From NCBI RefSeq assembly GCF_002831645.1, contig NZ_CP025117.1, positions 2,681,001 to 2,745,000 on the forward strand: a stretch of DNA of 64,000 nt. Reading direction: 5' to 3'. Numbering within the stretch: the first letter of the stretch is position 1; each line of letters opens with the position of its first letter. Positions 1 to 7,976 of this stretch are shown piece after piece. Below the pieces are notes generated by a model, which was given only the letters and a program-made list of their open reading frames with translations, did not search any database and was not told the DNA's origin. This DNA comes from Olleya sp. Bg11-27. GTDB lineage: Bacteria; Bacteroidota; Bacteroidia; Flavobacteriales; Flavobacteriaceae. The translations under genes and the position numbers were made by a program.

Positions 1-414
1 GTCATAGTCGCTAAAGGTTAGGTCTAGTATTTCTGACAGTGATACATCATTATAAGAGGCATAATGTGGCCCATCGTCGGCAATAAAGGTTGGGCTTAAT
101 GCTGTAATTACAACTTCATCACCAGTGCTTGCTTCATGTCCTTTTACAGTTGTTATTTGCGATACAACACCTTTAAATTCTAAAGCTCTGTAACCGCTAA
201 ACGTATCTATAGAAGCTGTTTGAATGGTTATTGTTTCTCCTAAGTAATTTTTACTAGACTCGCCTAATGTTTGTGTTAGGTTTTCTAATACATCCATACG
301 ACATACAAGCTCTAGCTTATGATGTGAGTCTATACTTTGATGCAATTGTATTGATTTAAATGCAGAAATCTCTGTTCCTGATATAAATATAGTAGTGTTA
401 CTTTGTAATGCCAT
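1..414 (-). CDS. VgrG-like type VI secretion spike protein, N-terminal fragment
   Basis: Reading the minus strand from the ATG at 414-412 gives 138 uninterrupted codons to the window edge, so the gene is cut off and only its N-terminus is present. The start reads MALQSNTTIFISGTEIS, followed by a beta-rich segment with LHQSIDSHHKLELVCR and YNDVSLSEILD, which resembles the N-terminal barrel domain of VgrG/gp27-like spike proteins of Bacteroidota. In such systems VgrG caps the Hcp/TssD tube and carries effectors. The two TssD genes just upstream on the same strand support the assignment. I infer the VgrG name from the pattern and the neighbours; the diagnostic spike region lies outside the window. 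Confidence 0.62.
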   Translation of the reverse strand, partial: MALQSNTTIFISGTEISAFKSIQLHQSIDSHHKLELVCRMDVLENLTQTLGESSKNYLGETITIQTASIDTFSGYRALEFKGVVSQITTVKGHEASTGDEVVITALSPTFIADDGPHYASYNDVSLSEILDLTFSDYD

Positions 415-667
415 AGTCTTATTATATTATTAAAACAAGGTTGAATTATGATATGTAATAGTCTTTATAAGTAAGCCAAATATTTTCTGTTATGTACAGT
501 GCTTATTAATGTACGTTACATTTTTAGTGAAAGTTTGAAATAATCACAATACAATGTATTAACAAATTAGAGGACAGCAAATGATACTATTTATAAAAAC
601 AAAAGTATTAAACATTGTATTACAGATAGATATACGACAAAAGGGGTGGGTCTGGACGTTTTAAGTA

Positions 668-1063
668 CTACATTTTTGCTGGCCAGTTATTTGTATATGT
701 TGTCCCTTTAATACTGACCTCTTTTGCAGAAATTACAACACGCGTTTTTAACGGTTGCGAGCCTATGGCGTCAAAATCTTCGACATAGTCCAAGCAATAG
801 GCTTCACTAAAATCTACAGTTTTAAGACTAGATAGGTTATCTCTTTTATAAAAGACAATACTACCATTTTTTGTCATATTATTAGAAATCATCCACTCTA
901 AAAAGTCTGTTTTATTTGTGGATTCTATAAGAATAGTTATTTGTCCTCCTCGAGGCTTTTGTGATGGTCGACCTGTATTATCAGCGCCTTGGTGAAACCC
1001 AAAGGAGCATTCTAAAACATTCATTTGGTCATCATCTATATTTAGTTTTGCTAAAAATGACAT
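668..1063 (-). CDS. tssD: Type VI secretion system tube protein TssD (Hcp-like), copy 1
   Basis: This 131-residue protein has the layout of the Bacteroidota TssD family: an N-terminal MSFLAKLNIDD strand, FGFHQGADNTGRPSQKPRGG (the HQxxDxxGRPS and RGG motifs), then DFLEWMI, a KRD motif and VVISAKEVSI near the C-terminus. TssD subunits stack as hexameric rings to form the tube driven out by the contractile sheath. The paralogue just upstream (1158-1544) shares every one of these motifs. The gene lies 253 bases before the VgrG-like start, so tube and spike proteins are probably made from neighbouring transcripts. No signal peptide is present, as expected for a cytoplasmic tube subunit. Confidence 0.85.
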   Translation of the reverse strand: MSFLAKLNIDDDQMNVLECSFGFHQGADNTGRPSQKPRGGQITILIESTNKTDFLEWMISNNMTKNGSIVFYKRDNLSSLKTVDFSEAYCLDYVEDFDAIGSQPLKTRVVISAKEVSIKGTTYTNNWPAKM

Positions 1064-1090
1064 AATTATGGGAATTTAAATGAATAAAGA

Positions 1091-1122
1091 AAAAAAAAGG
1101 GAGTAGCCATGAGCTCTCCCTT
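1091..1122 (-). terminator. Intrinsic terminator after the second tssD gene
   Basis: On the minus strand an AAAGGGAG / CTCCCTTT stem (arms 1115-1122 and 1095-1102, loop 1103-1114) is followed by a run of T (plus-strand A at 1091-1094). It lies between the two tssD genes, so the upstream copy is probably expressed much more than, or separately from, the downstream copy. Confidence 0.7.
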
Positions 1123-1157
1123 TAGTAATACATAATGATAATAAAAAAGAGTTTGAA

Positions 1158-1544
1158 TTAAACCCAGTCATTAACATGTTCCCCATTACCGATTCCAATT
1201 CCTTTAGCAGAAATTATGAAAGACTCAGACATTGGGTTTTTCCCAGTCGAATCAAAATTTTCATAATACTTAACCATGTAACCTTCTGTGAATTTTAATT
1301 CTTTAGAAGTAGATTCGCTATCTCTTTTTAAGAAGACAACAGATCCATCTCTACGCTCGAAGTTGTTAAACATCCAGTCAGAAAGACTAGTATCTGCGGT
1401 AGACTCAACAGTTAATTTAATTTTACCTCCTCTAGTAATAGAAGAAGGTCTTCCTGTAGCGTCAGTTTCTTGGTGTAATTCGTAAGAAGAACTTAATACA
1501 TTGTACTCTTGTCCACCTACTTTAAGTTTTGCTTTGAAAGCCAT
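1158..1544 (-). CDS. tssD: Type VI secretion system tube protein TssD (Hcp-like), copy 2
   Basis: A 128-residue TssD paralogue. It has MAFKAKLKVGGQEYNVLSSS, the conserved HQETDATGRPS followed by RGG, then LSDWMF, FLKRD and SFIISAKGIGIG. It aligns end to end with the 131-residue neighbour but the two are clearly diverged, so this is not a recent duplication. It is first in its transcript: a TATATTTG -7 element lies upstream at 1618-1625 and a terminator follows its stop codon, which fits an abundantly made structural tube protein. The two copies could form mixed tubes or load different effectors; the sequence does not say which. Confidence 0.87.
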   Translation of the reverse strand: MAFKAKLKVGGQEYNVLSSSYELHQETDATGRPSSITRGGKIKLTVESTADTSLSDWMFNNFERRDGSVVFLKRDSESTSKELKFTEGYMVKYYENFDSTGKNPMSESFIISAKGIGIGNGEHVNDWV

Positions 1545-1869
1545 AATAAAAAATATTTAATAAATTTAAAAGCCATTATTGGCATACTTTAAATCTATAG
1601 ACATCGTAGAGCGCTGGCAAATATATTCGTCAAAATGTAGATTTAATCGTCTAAAAGCATAATTAGTTAATACTGCTCATTATTAATTAATTGTATTTCA
1701 ATAGGATAGTTTTTTTGTTAGTGAAGATTAAAAACATTTAAAATGGGTATTCAAGTTGAATTAATAGCAGTAGTTACTGTGGAATATCTCAACTAAAATG
1801 GGTCTCCTATGTAGCGCTAGTAGTTAAATCTGAAACCTAAATTGATACTCGATAATAAATTTGTCTAAA
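1545..1869. other. Intergenic stretch upstream of tssD copy 2
   Basis: 325 bases without a supported gene. It holds the leader and probable -7 element for the upstream tssD (1618-1625) and, at its right end, the downstream side of the methyltransferase gene. The only open frame seen is a 17-codon one beginning near 1743, which I do not believe. No clear terminator was found for the operon ending at 1870. Confidence 0.5.
1618..1625 (-). promoter_or_regulatory. Probable -7 element for tssD copy 2
   Basis: The minus strand reads TATATTTG, a full match to the TAnnTTTG -7 consensus of Bacteroidota. It would start a transcript with a leader of about 65 bases before the ATG at 1544. I could not find a convincing TTG -33 partner, so this rests on one box only. 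Confidence 0.4.
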
Positions 1870-3060
1870 CTAGAGTTTAGAACAGTTTAAAACGATTTTT
1901 GAATGGTTTAAATCAGTGGTGAAAAATAGATAGTGTTTACCACCATCTTTTATTTTAAGCTTTTTCCTTATCTGAGTTACTGCTTCTGGAAAATTACGAG
2001 TGGTAACATTGGCTTGCTTTAAACCTATGTGTTTATTAAACTCCTTTTTGTTGTATTTAATAGTGTTATCTATTTTAAATATTCTTCCTGGAAAGTTAAT
2101 TAAATTAGTACTTGTATATAAATGAGAGTGCTTATGTAACTTATAGATGTTAAACGTGTTTGCAATACTATTAAATGCTCCAGACTTTAAAATAGCAGCA
2201 TTGGGTTCATATAAATAGGTGAGTGGTAGACTAAACTCTGCATCTTCAGTATTTTCTTTATTTAATATAAAATTAAATTGTTGATTTTTAGTATTTTTAA
2301 GATTACTTGTTCTTATTTCAATGTCACCATAAAAATTTTCTTCTAAAACCCAAAGTAATTCTTTGACTTCGTTATTTACAGCGACGCAATGTATGGTTTT
2401 TACATTTTGGAGCTCATTGATCCCTGAACTGATATCTAATAGCGGGGACGTCTTAATTAATATGTTTTTTGCATGTTTGAACAGCATAGTTAAATGCTCA
2501 GGAATATTAGGTAAACACTCTTTTAATAAAAATACTTTTCCTTTTAGATCATCTCTTCTAGAAGGATCAACATATATCCAATCTAAGGTATGATTGGTTT
2601 GACTTAAAACCTCAAATGCATTACTTGCGTAGAATTCAATATTTTTGACCTGAAAAACAGAGGCATTATATTCCGCTATATTGGATAATGCTTTATTGAT
2701 ATCACAGTGTATTACTGAGTTTACTTTTTTAGAGAAGTATAAGCTATCAACACCAAATCCACCTGTTAAATCTATTAACGATTGGCCTGAAACTAGATTA
2801 GCTTTGTATTGCGCTGTAATTTCAGAAGAGGTTTGTTCAATATTTAACTTAGATGGGAAATAAATATTTGGAGTATTAAACCAAGTCGATAATTTTTTCT
2901 CACATCTTTTTTTAGCTTCGATTTGTGTAATTATATCCTGCTTTAAATGCTCTGGAAATGGGAGTCCTTTTAAAGCTAATTCGGCAATATCAGAATTTAC
3001 GTGATTATTTATAAAGTCTTGGATTTCGCTATTTAAAATGGATTTATTAAAACTAGTCAT
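1870..3060 (-). CDS. THUMP-like domain class I SAM-dependent methyltransferase
   Basis: This 396-residue protein has a SAM-binding motif I (SLIDLTGGFGVDSLYF, about residue 94), a motif II Asp (VIHCDINKAL) and a motif IV WIYVDPSRRD, as in nucleic-acid methyltransferases. The N-terminal helical region and the C-terminal THUMP-like region, which ends in NFPEAVTQIRKKLKIKDGG, match a conserved Bacteroidota family. THUMP-like domains normally bind tRNA or rRNA, so an RNA base is the likely substrate, but target and position are unknown. Its start overlaps the stop of the AI-2E family gene (ATGACTAG), so the two are translationally coupled at the end of the operon. Confidence 0.75.
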   Translation of the reverse strand: MTSFNKSILNSEIQDFINNHVNSDIAELALKGLPFPEHLKQDIITQIEAKKRCEKKLSTWFNTPNIYFPSKLNIEQTSSEITAQYKANLVSGQSLIDLTGGFGVDSLYFSKKVNSVIHCDINKALSNIAEYNASVFQVKNIEFYASNAFEVLSQTNHTLDWIYVDPSRRDDLKGKVFLLKECLPNIPEHLTMLFKHAKNILIKTSPLLDISSGINELQNVKTIHCVAVNNEVKELLWVLEENFYGDIEIRTSNLKNTKNQQFNFILNKENTEDAEFSLPLTYLYEPNAAILKSGAFNSIANTFNIYKLHKHSHLYTSTNLINFPGRIFKIDNTIKYNKKEFNKHIGLKQANVTTRNFPEAVTQIRKKLKIKDGGKHYLFFTTDLNHSKIVLNCSKL

Positions 3061-4147
3061 CTAAACCTTTAGTCAATTTGTTTACTACTCTATACTCCGA
3101 TAAAAACTCTTTAGAGACTACTTTTATAGCTGTATAGGTTGGTATTGCCACTATCATTCCTATAATACCGAAAAGTAAACCTGCTATAATGATTACTAAA
3201 AATATCTCTAGAGGATGTGATTTAACACTTTTAGAGAATATAAAAGGTTGACTAAAAAAATTATCAACTAATTGTGCAACTACAAAACCAATCATGACAT
3301 AGATTGTTTTAGGTAGGATAACATCACTAAAGTTTTCACCTAAATTACTTGACATACTCAATAGAATAAGTAAAAAAGCACTTATTATTGGTCCTATATA
3401 AGGTATGATGTTTAATAAGGCGCAAAGCGTGGCTATTATTACAGCATTTTGAATATTAAAAATTAATAGTACTATGGAGTAGATTATAAATAATATTGAT
3501 AATTGTAATAACAAACCACCAAAATACCGCGTTAATAAATCACGAATGGTCACAAATGATTTTCTTAAACGTTTTTCATGTTTTTTTGGAAGGACAGTCA
3601 CTAAGCCAGTACTCATTAATTTACTGTCTTTTAGAAAGAAAAAAGAGATGAATAACACAGAAAATAGCCCGATACTAAAACTTCCAAATCCTGAAATGAT
3701 ATAATTTAAAAATTCAGGAATAACTCCAAAATTGATACTTGACATAAATTTGGAATCTTTTATAGACGCTTCTACTTCTGAAGAATTTAATCCAAAATGA
3801 CTTATTACTTCAGTATATAAATTTTCAATATTTGTTTGTAATAAATCAATGTCTAATAGTGCTAAGTTTTGTCCTTGTTCTATAATTAAAGGTATAAACA
3901 TACTAATAACACCAAATAGTAAGCCCAAGAAAATAAGCATTGACGTGACGACCGCTAATGTGTCTGAAAATTTCAATTTGTTTTTAAGAAAGACAACTAA
4001 TGGTCTTCCTAGCAAAGCAATAATACCAGCAATTACCAGGTAAACTAATACAGATTGTATTTTGTATGTAAACCATATTAAAACAATAATCCCAACTATG
4101 GTGGCTACTGCTCTTAATATTCCATTTGATATTGTTTTTGATGTCAT
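3053..4147 (-). CDS. AI-2E family transporter (PF01594-type membrane protein)
   Basis: 364 residues with about eight hydrophobic segments: two at the N-terminus, a helical soluble insert at roughly residues 85-150, then a cluster of transmembrane helices. The PYIGPIISAFL segment (near residue 250) and the FGIIGMIVAIP segment near the C-terminus are typical of the AI-2E/YdiK/PerM family. Some members export the signal AI-2 or act as Na+/H+ antiporters, but most have no proven substrate, and nothing here points to quorum sensing. It sits 24 bases behind the TrmH-like gene and overlaps the downstream methyltransferase gene. Confidence 0.85.
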   Translation of the reverse strand: MTSKTISNGILRAVATIVGIIVLIWFTYKIQSVLVYLVIAGIIALLGRPLVVFLKNKLKFSDTLAVVTSMLIFLGLLFGVISMFIPLIIEQGQNLALLDIDLLQTNIENLYTEVISHFGLNSSEVEASIKDSKFMSSINFGVIPEFLNYIISGFGSFSIGLFSVLFISFFFLKDSKLMSTGLVTVLPKKHEKRLRKSFVTIRDLLTRYFGGLLLQLSILFIIYSIVLLIFNIQNAVIIATLCALLNIIPYIGPIISAFLLILLSMSSNLGENFSDVILPKTIYVMIGFVVAQLVDNFFSQPFIFSKSVKSHPLEIFLVIIIAGLLFGIIGMIVAIPTYTAIKVVSKEFLSEYRVVNKLTKGLDD

Positions 4148-4171
4148 AATGTAAATATAGAATTTTGTATT

Positions 4172-4678
4172 CTATTTTATCAATAACTGCTTAGTAATTT
4201 CATAAAGCGCTATGCTTGTTGCTTGGACAACATTCATGCTGCTATTTTGTCCAAACATATCTATGTGAGCTATGGTATCACTTAATTTTAAAATGGCTTC
4301 TGAGATACCAAAATTTTCATCGCCAATCACTAAAGCAATAGGCTGATTAGTGTTAAAAATACACTGATTTAGAGGTAGGCTATTGGTTGTTATTTCTAAG
4401 GCTATAATGGCGTAGTTTTCCTTTTTAAGCTGGTTGACCACTTCCAACGCAGAATCTACAACCTGGTAATTGACTACTTTTTCAGTGGCACGAGACGTTT
4501 TAGTCATTTTACGCCCTAATGGAATATCTGAACCACAAAATATTAGGGTTTCTATTCCAAAAGCATCGCAAGCTCTAAATAAGCTTCCTATATTTGGTGC
4601 ATTTGTTACATTTTCGCAAACGACGGTTATTGGAAATTGATGTTGTTTAAAATTAGTGGTATAATGTGTGTGTTGCAT
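4172..4678 (-). CDS. TrmH/SpoU-family RNA 2'-O-methyltransferase
   Basis: A 168-residue SPOUT methyltransferase with all three family motifs. Motif 1 is NAPNIGSLFRACDAFG with the catalytic Arg, motif 2 is ALVIGDENFGIS, and motif 3 is MNVVQATSIALYE, which completes the trefoil-knot SAM site. The length is that of a bare catalytic domain without an N-terminal RNA-binding extension, so the target (tRNA or rRNA 2'-OH) cannot be read from the sequence. It belongs to an operon rich in RNA modification enzymes (tsaD, rsmE and the THUMP-like methyltransferase). Confidence 0.88.
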   Translation of the reverse strand: MQHTHYTTNFKQHQFPITVVCENVTNAPNIGSLFRACDAFGIETLIFCGSDIPLGRKMTKTSRATEKVVNYQVVDSALEVVNQLKKENYAIIALEITTNSLPLNQCIFNTNQPIALVIGDENFGISEAILKLSDTIAHIDMFGQNSSMNVVQATSIALYEITKQLLIK

Positions 4679-4717
4679 GTTTTAATTCTCCAAAATGTTG
4701 TATTCCTTATCCGTAAC

Positions 4718-5359
4718 TTAATTTTCGAAGGCATATTTTATAATATTTGCTCCCATTTGTAATGCTTTTAAACGTACTTCTTCTGAGTCGTTATGGACTT
4801 CTTGATCTTCCCAACCGTCTCCTAAATCACTTTCAAAAGTAAATAAAACAACTAAACGTTCTTTATTATATAATCCAAATGCTTGAGGACGTTTACCATC
4901 ATGTTCGTGTATTTTGGGTAGTCCGTCTTTAAACTCAAAAGCGGCAGTAAATATGGGATGTGTACTTGGTAATTCTTCTAATTCTTGGTTTGGGAATATT
5001 TTTTTGAGTTCTCTAATAATATAAGGTTGCATACCATAGTTATCATCAATATGCAAAAAACCTCCTGATTCTAAATAGCGTCTTAAATTAGTGACGTCGT
5101 CAGCTTCAAAAAAGACATTACCGTGCCCAGTCATGTGTAATAGCGGAAATCTAAAAATATCAACACTACCAGCTTCAACCGTTTCTGGTTTTTCTGTTAG
5201 TTGTGTCTCTATATTTTCGTTACAAAATTTTATCAGGTTTGTTAAAGCTGTAGGATTACTATACCAATCACCACCGCCTTTATATTTTAATATGGCTAGA
5301 TCTTGACCAAAAGAAAAAAGGGAAAAGAAAGACAATAAAATAAAAAAATTAAGTTTCAT
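4718..5359 (-). CDS. DUF4159 domain secreted protein
   Basis: 213 residues starting with a signal peptide (MKLNFFILLSFFSLFSFGQ). The mature part carries the DUF4159 hallmarks: LKYKGGGDWY near its N-terminus, FPLLHMTGHGNVFF in the middle, LRRYLESGGFLHIDDNYG, and a late GDGWED. The fold resembles a glutamine-amidotransferase/ThuA-like domain, and members are often found with aerotolerance or methanol-dehydrogenase-type gene sets, but no activity is established. It sits 3 bases behind rsmE. Periplasmic location is inferred from the signal peptide. Confidence 0.85.
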   Translation of the reverse strand: MKLNFFILLSFFSLFSFGQDLAILKYKGGGDWYSNPTALTNLIKFCNENIETQLTEKPETVEAGSVDIFRFPLLHMTGHGNVFFEADDVTNLRRYLESGGFLHIDDNYGMQPYIIRELKKIFPNQELEELPSTHPIFTAAFEFKDGLPKIHEHDGKRPQAFGLYNKERLVVLFTFESDLGDGWEDQEVHNDSEEVRLKALQMGANIIKYAFEN

Positions 5360-5362
5360 AAG

Positions 5363-6067
5363 TTACTCATTTACAAATGCAACACTATGACAAGCTACTA
5401 TGGCAGCAGTCTCTGTACGCAAACGTGTGTTTCCCAAAGTTACAGGAATAAATTTATTTTTAATTGCCATTTCTATTTCTTTAACAGAAAAATCACCTTC
5501 AGGACCAATTAAAATAGTGATTTCATTTGTAGATGAAATTTGAGATTTTAATGTTTTTTTGTCTGTTTCTTCACAATGCGCGATATATATATCACCCAAA
5601 AACTCATGATTACAATATTCTTTAAAAGATATTGGTTGATTTATAATAGGGTAGTAGCAATTTAAAGATTGTTTCATCGCAGACTGAATGATTTTTTCAA
5701 ATCGTTCTAATTTCACGACTTTTCTTTCGCTATGATCACAAATAATAGGTGTGATGCTCGTAATCCCTATTTCCGTAGCTTTTTCTAAAAACCATTCATA
5801 GCGATCGTTCATTTTTGTTGGAGCAACCGCTAAATGCAATTTGTAATTTAACGGTTCTTGTAATGTAGTGTCTAAAATAGTAACAATACATTTTTTTTGA
5901 TCAGCAATAACCAGTTCAGCTTTAAACAAATACCCTTTGCCATTAGTGATGTATAATAGGTCTCCAGTTTGTTTTCTTAAGACTTTGACGATATGTCGGC
6001 TTTCATCTTTAGGAAAAATAAATTGATCTGTATTATCGTCTATATCTGGATTATAAAAAAGTTGCAT
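5363..6067 (-). CDS. rsmE: 16S rRNA (uracil(1498)-N(3))-methyltransferase RsmE
   Basis: 234 residues with the N-terminal PUA-like domain (MQLFYNPDI, ESRHIVKVLRKQTGD, the RsmE HxxxVLR signature) and a C-terminal SPOUT domain ending in LIGPEGDFSVKEIE and LGNTRLRTETAAI, which form the SAM-binding knot. RsmE methylates N3 of U1498 in 16S rRNA within the assembled 30S subunit. Length is normal for the family. It directly abuts the isomerase gene upstream and DUF4159 downstream. Confidence 0.95.
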   Translation of the reverse strand: MQLFYNPDIDDNTDQFIFPKDESRHIVKVLRKQTGDLLYITNGKGYLFKAELVIADQKKCIVTILDTTLQEPLNYKLHLAVAPTKMNDRYEWFLEKATEIGITSITPIICDHSERKVVKLERFEKIIQSAMKQSLNCYYPIINQPISFKEYCNHEFLGDIYIAHCEETDKKTLKSQISSTNEITILIGPEGDFSVKEIEMAIKNKFIPVTLGNTRLRTETAAIVACHSVAFVNE

Positions 6068-6700
6068 CTAATCTTTGGCTATAACTTTAAGTACTTTTAT
6101 TTCTTTAATTTTTCTAATACGTTCTGTTTTTAAAATCACATAAAACCCATTAGGTTCCGGAATTCTAACCGTGTATAATGTTCCTAATTTATTATCTAAA
6201 TTAAAAGCTTGTGCTTCTACTTCTGCAGGCATACTCCCTTCTTTTAACCAGCCAGAATCACCACCACGATTAGCATTTCTATCCATTGAATAACGTTTAG
6301 CTAAGTCATCAAAACGAATACCATCCTCGTAAGACTTTAAAATTTCATTTTTATATTCTACAATTTTTGAAGCTTCCAATTGGTTACCATCAAAATAGAT
6401 ATAACTTATTCTGTAATGTCTTTCCTGGGTTTTATCTATGACTTTATAATGTGTAACATTAAATTCTGATTTAACCACCTCTGTACTACCTACGCTATTA
6501 TTTAATAGTTTTGTAGCTAGTTTCGTTTTATGCTTTTCTTCATTAAAAATCAACATTTTGTTTTTTCTAGACTTTTTAGTTTCTAAAAACTTTTCAGCTT
6601 GTGCCACTGTTGTTATGGTGTCCAATTCTTTTTCTAGAGATTTTTGGGCAAACGTTGAAATAGTAAATAAGCAAATAGCTAATGCAAGTAGGTTTTTCAT
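6068..6700 (-). CDS. Parvulin-type peptidylprolyl isomerase, exported
   Basis: I start this at the ATG at 6700, which gives a clean signal peptide (MKNLLALAICLFTISTFAQ); an in-frame upstream ATG at 6733 would add eleven polar residues. The mature protein has the PpiC/rotamase core near its end: RFDDLAKRYSMD, NRGGDSGWLKEGSMPAEVE, AQAFNLDNKLG and GFYVILKTERI, matching the parvulin A-x-x-YS.D / GGD.GW / F.L..G pattern. It likely assists folding of envelope proteins in the periplasm. The region between signal and core is short and unlike the SurA chaperone domain. It sits between tsaD and rsmE, a common flavobacterial arrangement. Confidence 0.82.
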   Translation of the reverse strand: MKNLLALAICLFTISTFAQKSLEKELDTITTVAQAEKFLETKKSRKNKMLIFNEEKHKTKLATKLLNNSVGSTEVVKSEFNVTHYKVIDKTQERHYRISYIYFDGNQLEASKIVEYKNEILKSYEDGIRFDDLAKRYSMDRNANRGGDSGWLKEGSMPAEVEAQAFNLDNKLGTLYTVRIPEPNGFYVILKTERIRKIKEIKVLKVIAKD

Positions 6701-6792
6701 TTTGAGATTGTAATTATTTCGACAAAAAAACAAAAAAATATAGTCTTAATGGCGATTATTGATACGAGATTTTATAATGTTTGTGATTCTTT

Positions 6793-7815
6793 CTATAATT
6801 TTAACCTAGAGTTTGCCATTACGTTCTGCGTAGCAAAATCGCCTTTTAGAAATTTTAAATATCCCACAATAGCTATCATTGCCGCATTATCTGTGGTAAA
6901 TTCAAATTTAGGAACATAAGTCGTCCAGCCATGTTTGACTTCAGCCTCTTTTAAAGCTTGTCTTATTCCTGTATTTGCAGAAACACCACCACCAATAGCA
7001 ATATGTGTAATACCTGTTTGTTTTACAGCTAATTTAAGTTTGTCTGTTAAAATACCAATAATAGTATATTGTATTGAAGCACAAATATCATTTAGATTTT
7101 CTTCAATAAATTGAGGGTTTAATTTGACTTGTTTCTGAATAAAGTATAAAACAGCAGTTTTAAATCCCGAAAAACTAAAATTTAGGCCATCAACTCGTGG
7201 TTTTGTAAATTGATAAGCTTTTGGATTTCCCAATTTTGCTAATTTGTCAATTTTAGGTCCTGCAGGATACCCTAACCCTAAAGTTTTTCCACTTTTATCA
7301 AAAGCTTCTCCAACCGCATCATCAATTGTTTGACCAATGACTTCCATGTCAAAATGATTTTCAACTTTTACAATTTGTGTGTGGCCTCCAGAAATAGTCA
7401 TGGCTAAAAAGGGGAACGGTGGGGTCTTAAAACCTTCTTCGTCTATAAAATGTGCCAATATATGAGCTTGCATATGGTTAACGTCGATTAACGGTATTTT
7501 TAATCCAAAAGCTAAGGATTTAGCAAAGGACGTTCCAACCAATAAACTGCCCATTAATCCTGGGCCTTTTGTAAAGGCAATAGCACTAAGCTCTGCTTTT
7601 GTAATTCCTGCTATTTTTAAAGCTTGATCAACTACAGGGACGATGTTTTGTTGATGAGCACGAGAGGCTAGTTCTGGCACAACACCTCCATATTGTTCGT
7701 GTATTTTTTGACTTGCCACGATGTTGCTTAATATTTTTCCATTGTGGATTACGGAAGCTGCTGTATCGTCGCAAGAACTCTCAATTCCAAGTATATAAAT
7801 ATTTTGTGAAGCCAT
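6793..7815 (-). CDS. tsaD: tRNA N6-adenosine threonylcarbamoyltransferase TsaD
   Basis: 340 residues, normal length. It opens with ILGIESSCDDTAASV, has TKGPGLMGSLLVG and the metal-binding NHMQAHILAH motif, then FPFLAMTISGGHTQIV, GEAFDKSGKTLGLGYPAG and FSFSGFKTAV, and ends with GGGVSANTGIR. TsaD transfers the threonylcarbamoyl group to A37 of ANN-decoding tRNAs together with TsaB and TsaE, which are not in this window. It is the first gene of the seven-gene minus-strand operon and is divergent from tamB. Confidence 0.97.
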   Translation of the reverse strand: MASQNIYILGIESSCDDTAASVIHNGKILSNIVASQKIHEQYGGVVPELASRAHQQNIVPVVDQALKIAGITKAELSAIAFTKGPGLMGSLLVGTSFAKSLAFGLKIPLIDVNHMQAHILAHFIDEEGFKTPPFPFLAMTISGGHTQIVKVENHFDMEVIGQTIDDAVGEAFDKSGKTLGLGYPAGPKIDKLAKLGNPKAYQFTKPRVDGLNFSFSGFKTAVLYFIQKQVKLNPQFIEENLNDICASIQYTIIGILTDKLKLAVKQTGITHIAIGGGVSANTGIRQALKEAEVKHGWTTYVPKFEFTTDNAAMIAIVGYLKFLKGDFATQNVMANSRLKL

Positions 7816-7846
7816 TAGTTATTTTTAGGCATAATAATTGTTAATT

Positions 7847-7879
7847 TTGGTGCAATGTTTAACAACTAAATTACTTTTG
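7847..7879 (+). promoter_or_regulatory. Probable tamB promoter
   Basis: TTG at 7847-7849 and TACTTTTG at 7872-7879, separated by 22 bases, fit the flavobacterial -33/-7 pattern. Transcription would begin near 7885. The TACTTTTG box is also the left arm of an inverted repeat (see 7892-7899). Confidence 0.5.
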
Positions 7880-7891
7880 TTTTCAAAAAGG

Positions 7892-7899
7892 CAAAAGTA
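7892..7899 (-). promoter_or_regulatory. Possible tsaD -7 element, mirror image of the tamB box
   Basis: The minus strand reads TACTTTTG, identical to the plus-strand box 12 bases away; together TTACTTTTG (7871-7879) and CAAAAGTAA (7892-7900) form a perfect 9-bp inverted repeat. If both boxes work, the two promoters face each other and their transcripts overlap at the start. No good TTG box was found for this strand. Confidence 0.35.
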
Positions 7900-7976
7900 A
7901 GATATTATAAATAAATTTTAACTCTAAAATCAGTATCAAAAAAATTCTTAAAATAGTAGGTAAATTAATAGCAATC

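Noticed and set aside
1743-1796. 17-codon open frame in the tssD upstream region
   Set aside because: Too short, no recognisable leader or domain and no support from position.
3053-4147. AI-2 quorum-sensing exporter
   Set aside because: The family name is historical; no luxS or Lsr-type gene is seen and the neighbours are housekeeping genes.
6701-6733. Upstream start of the peptidylprolyl isomerase
   Set aside because: It adds eleven polar residues before a normal signal peptide; the ATG at 6700 is better.
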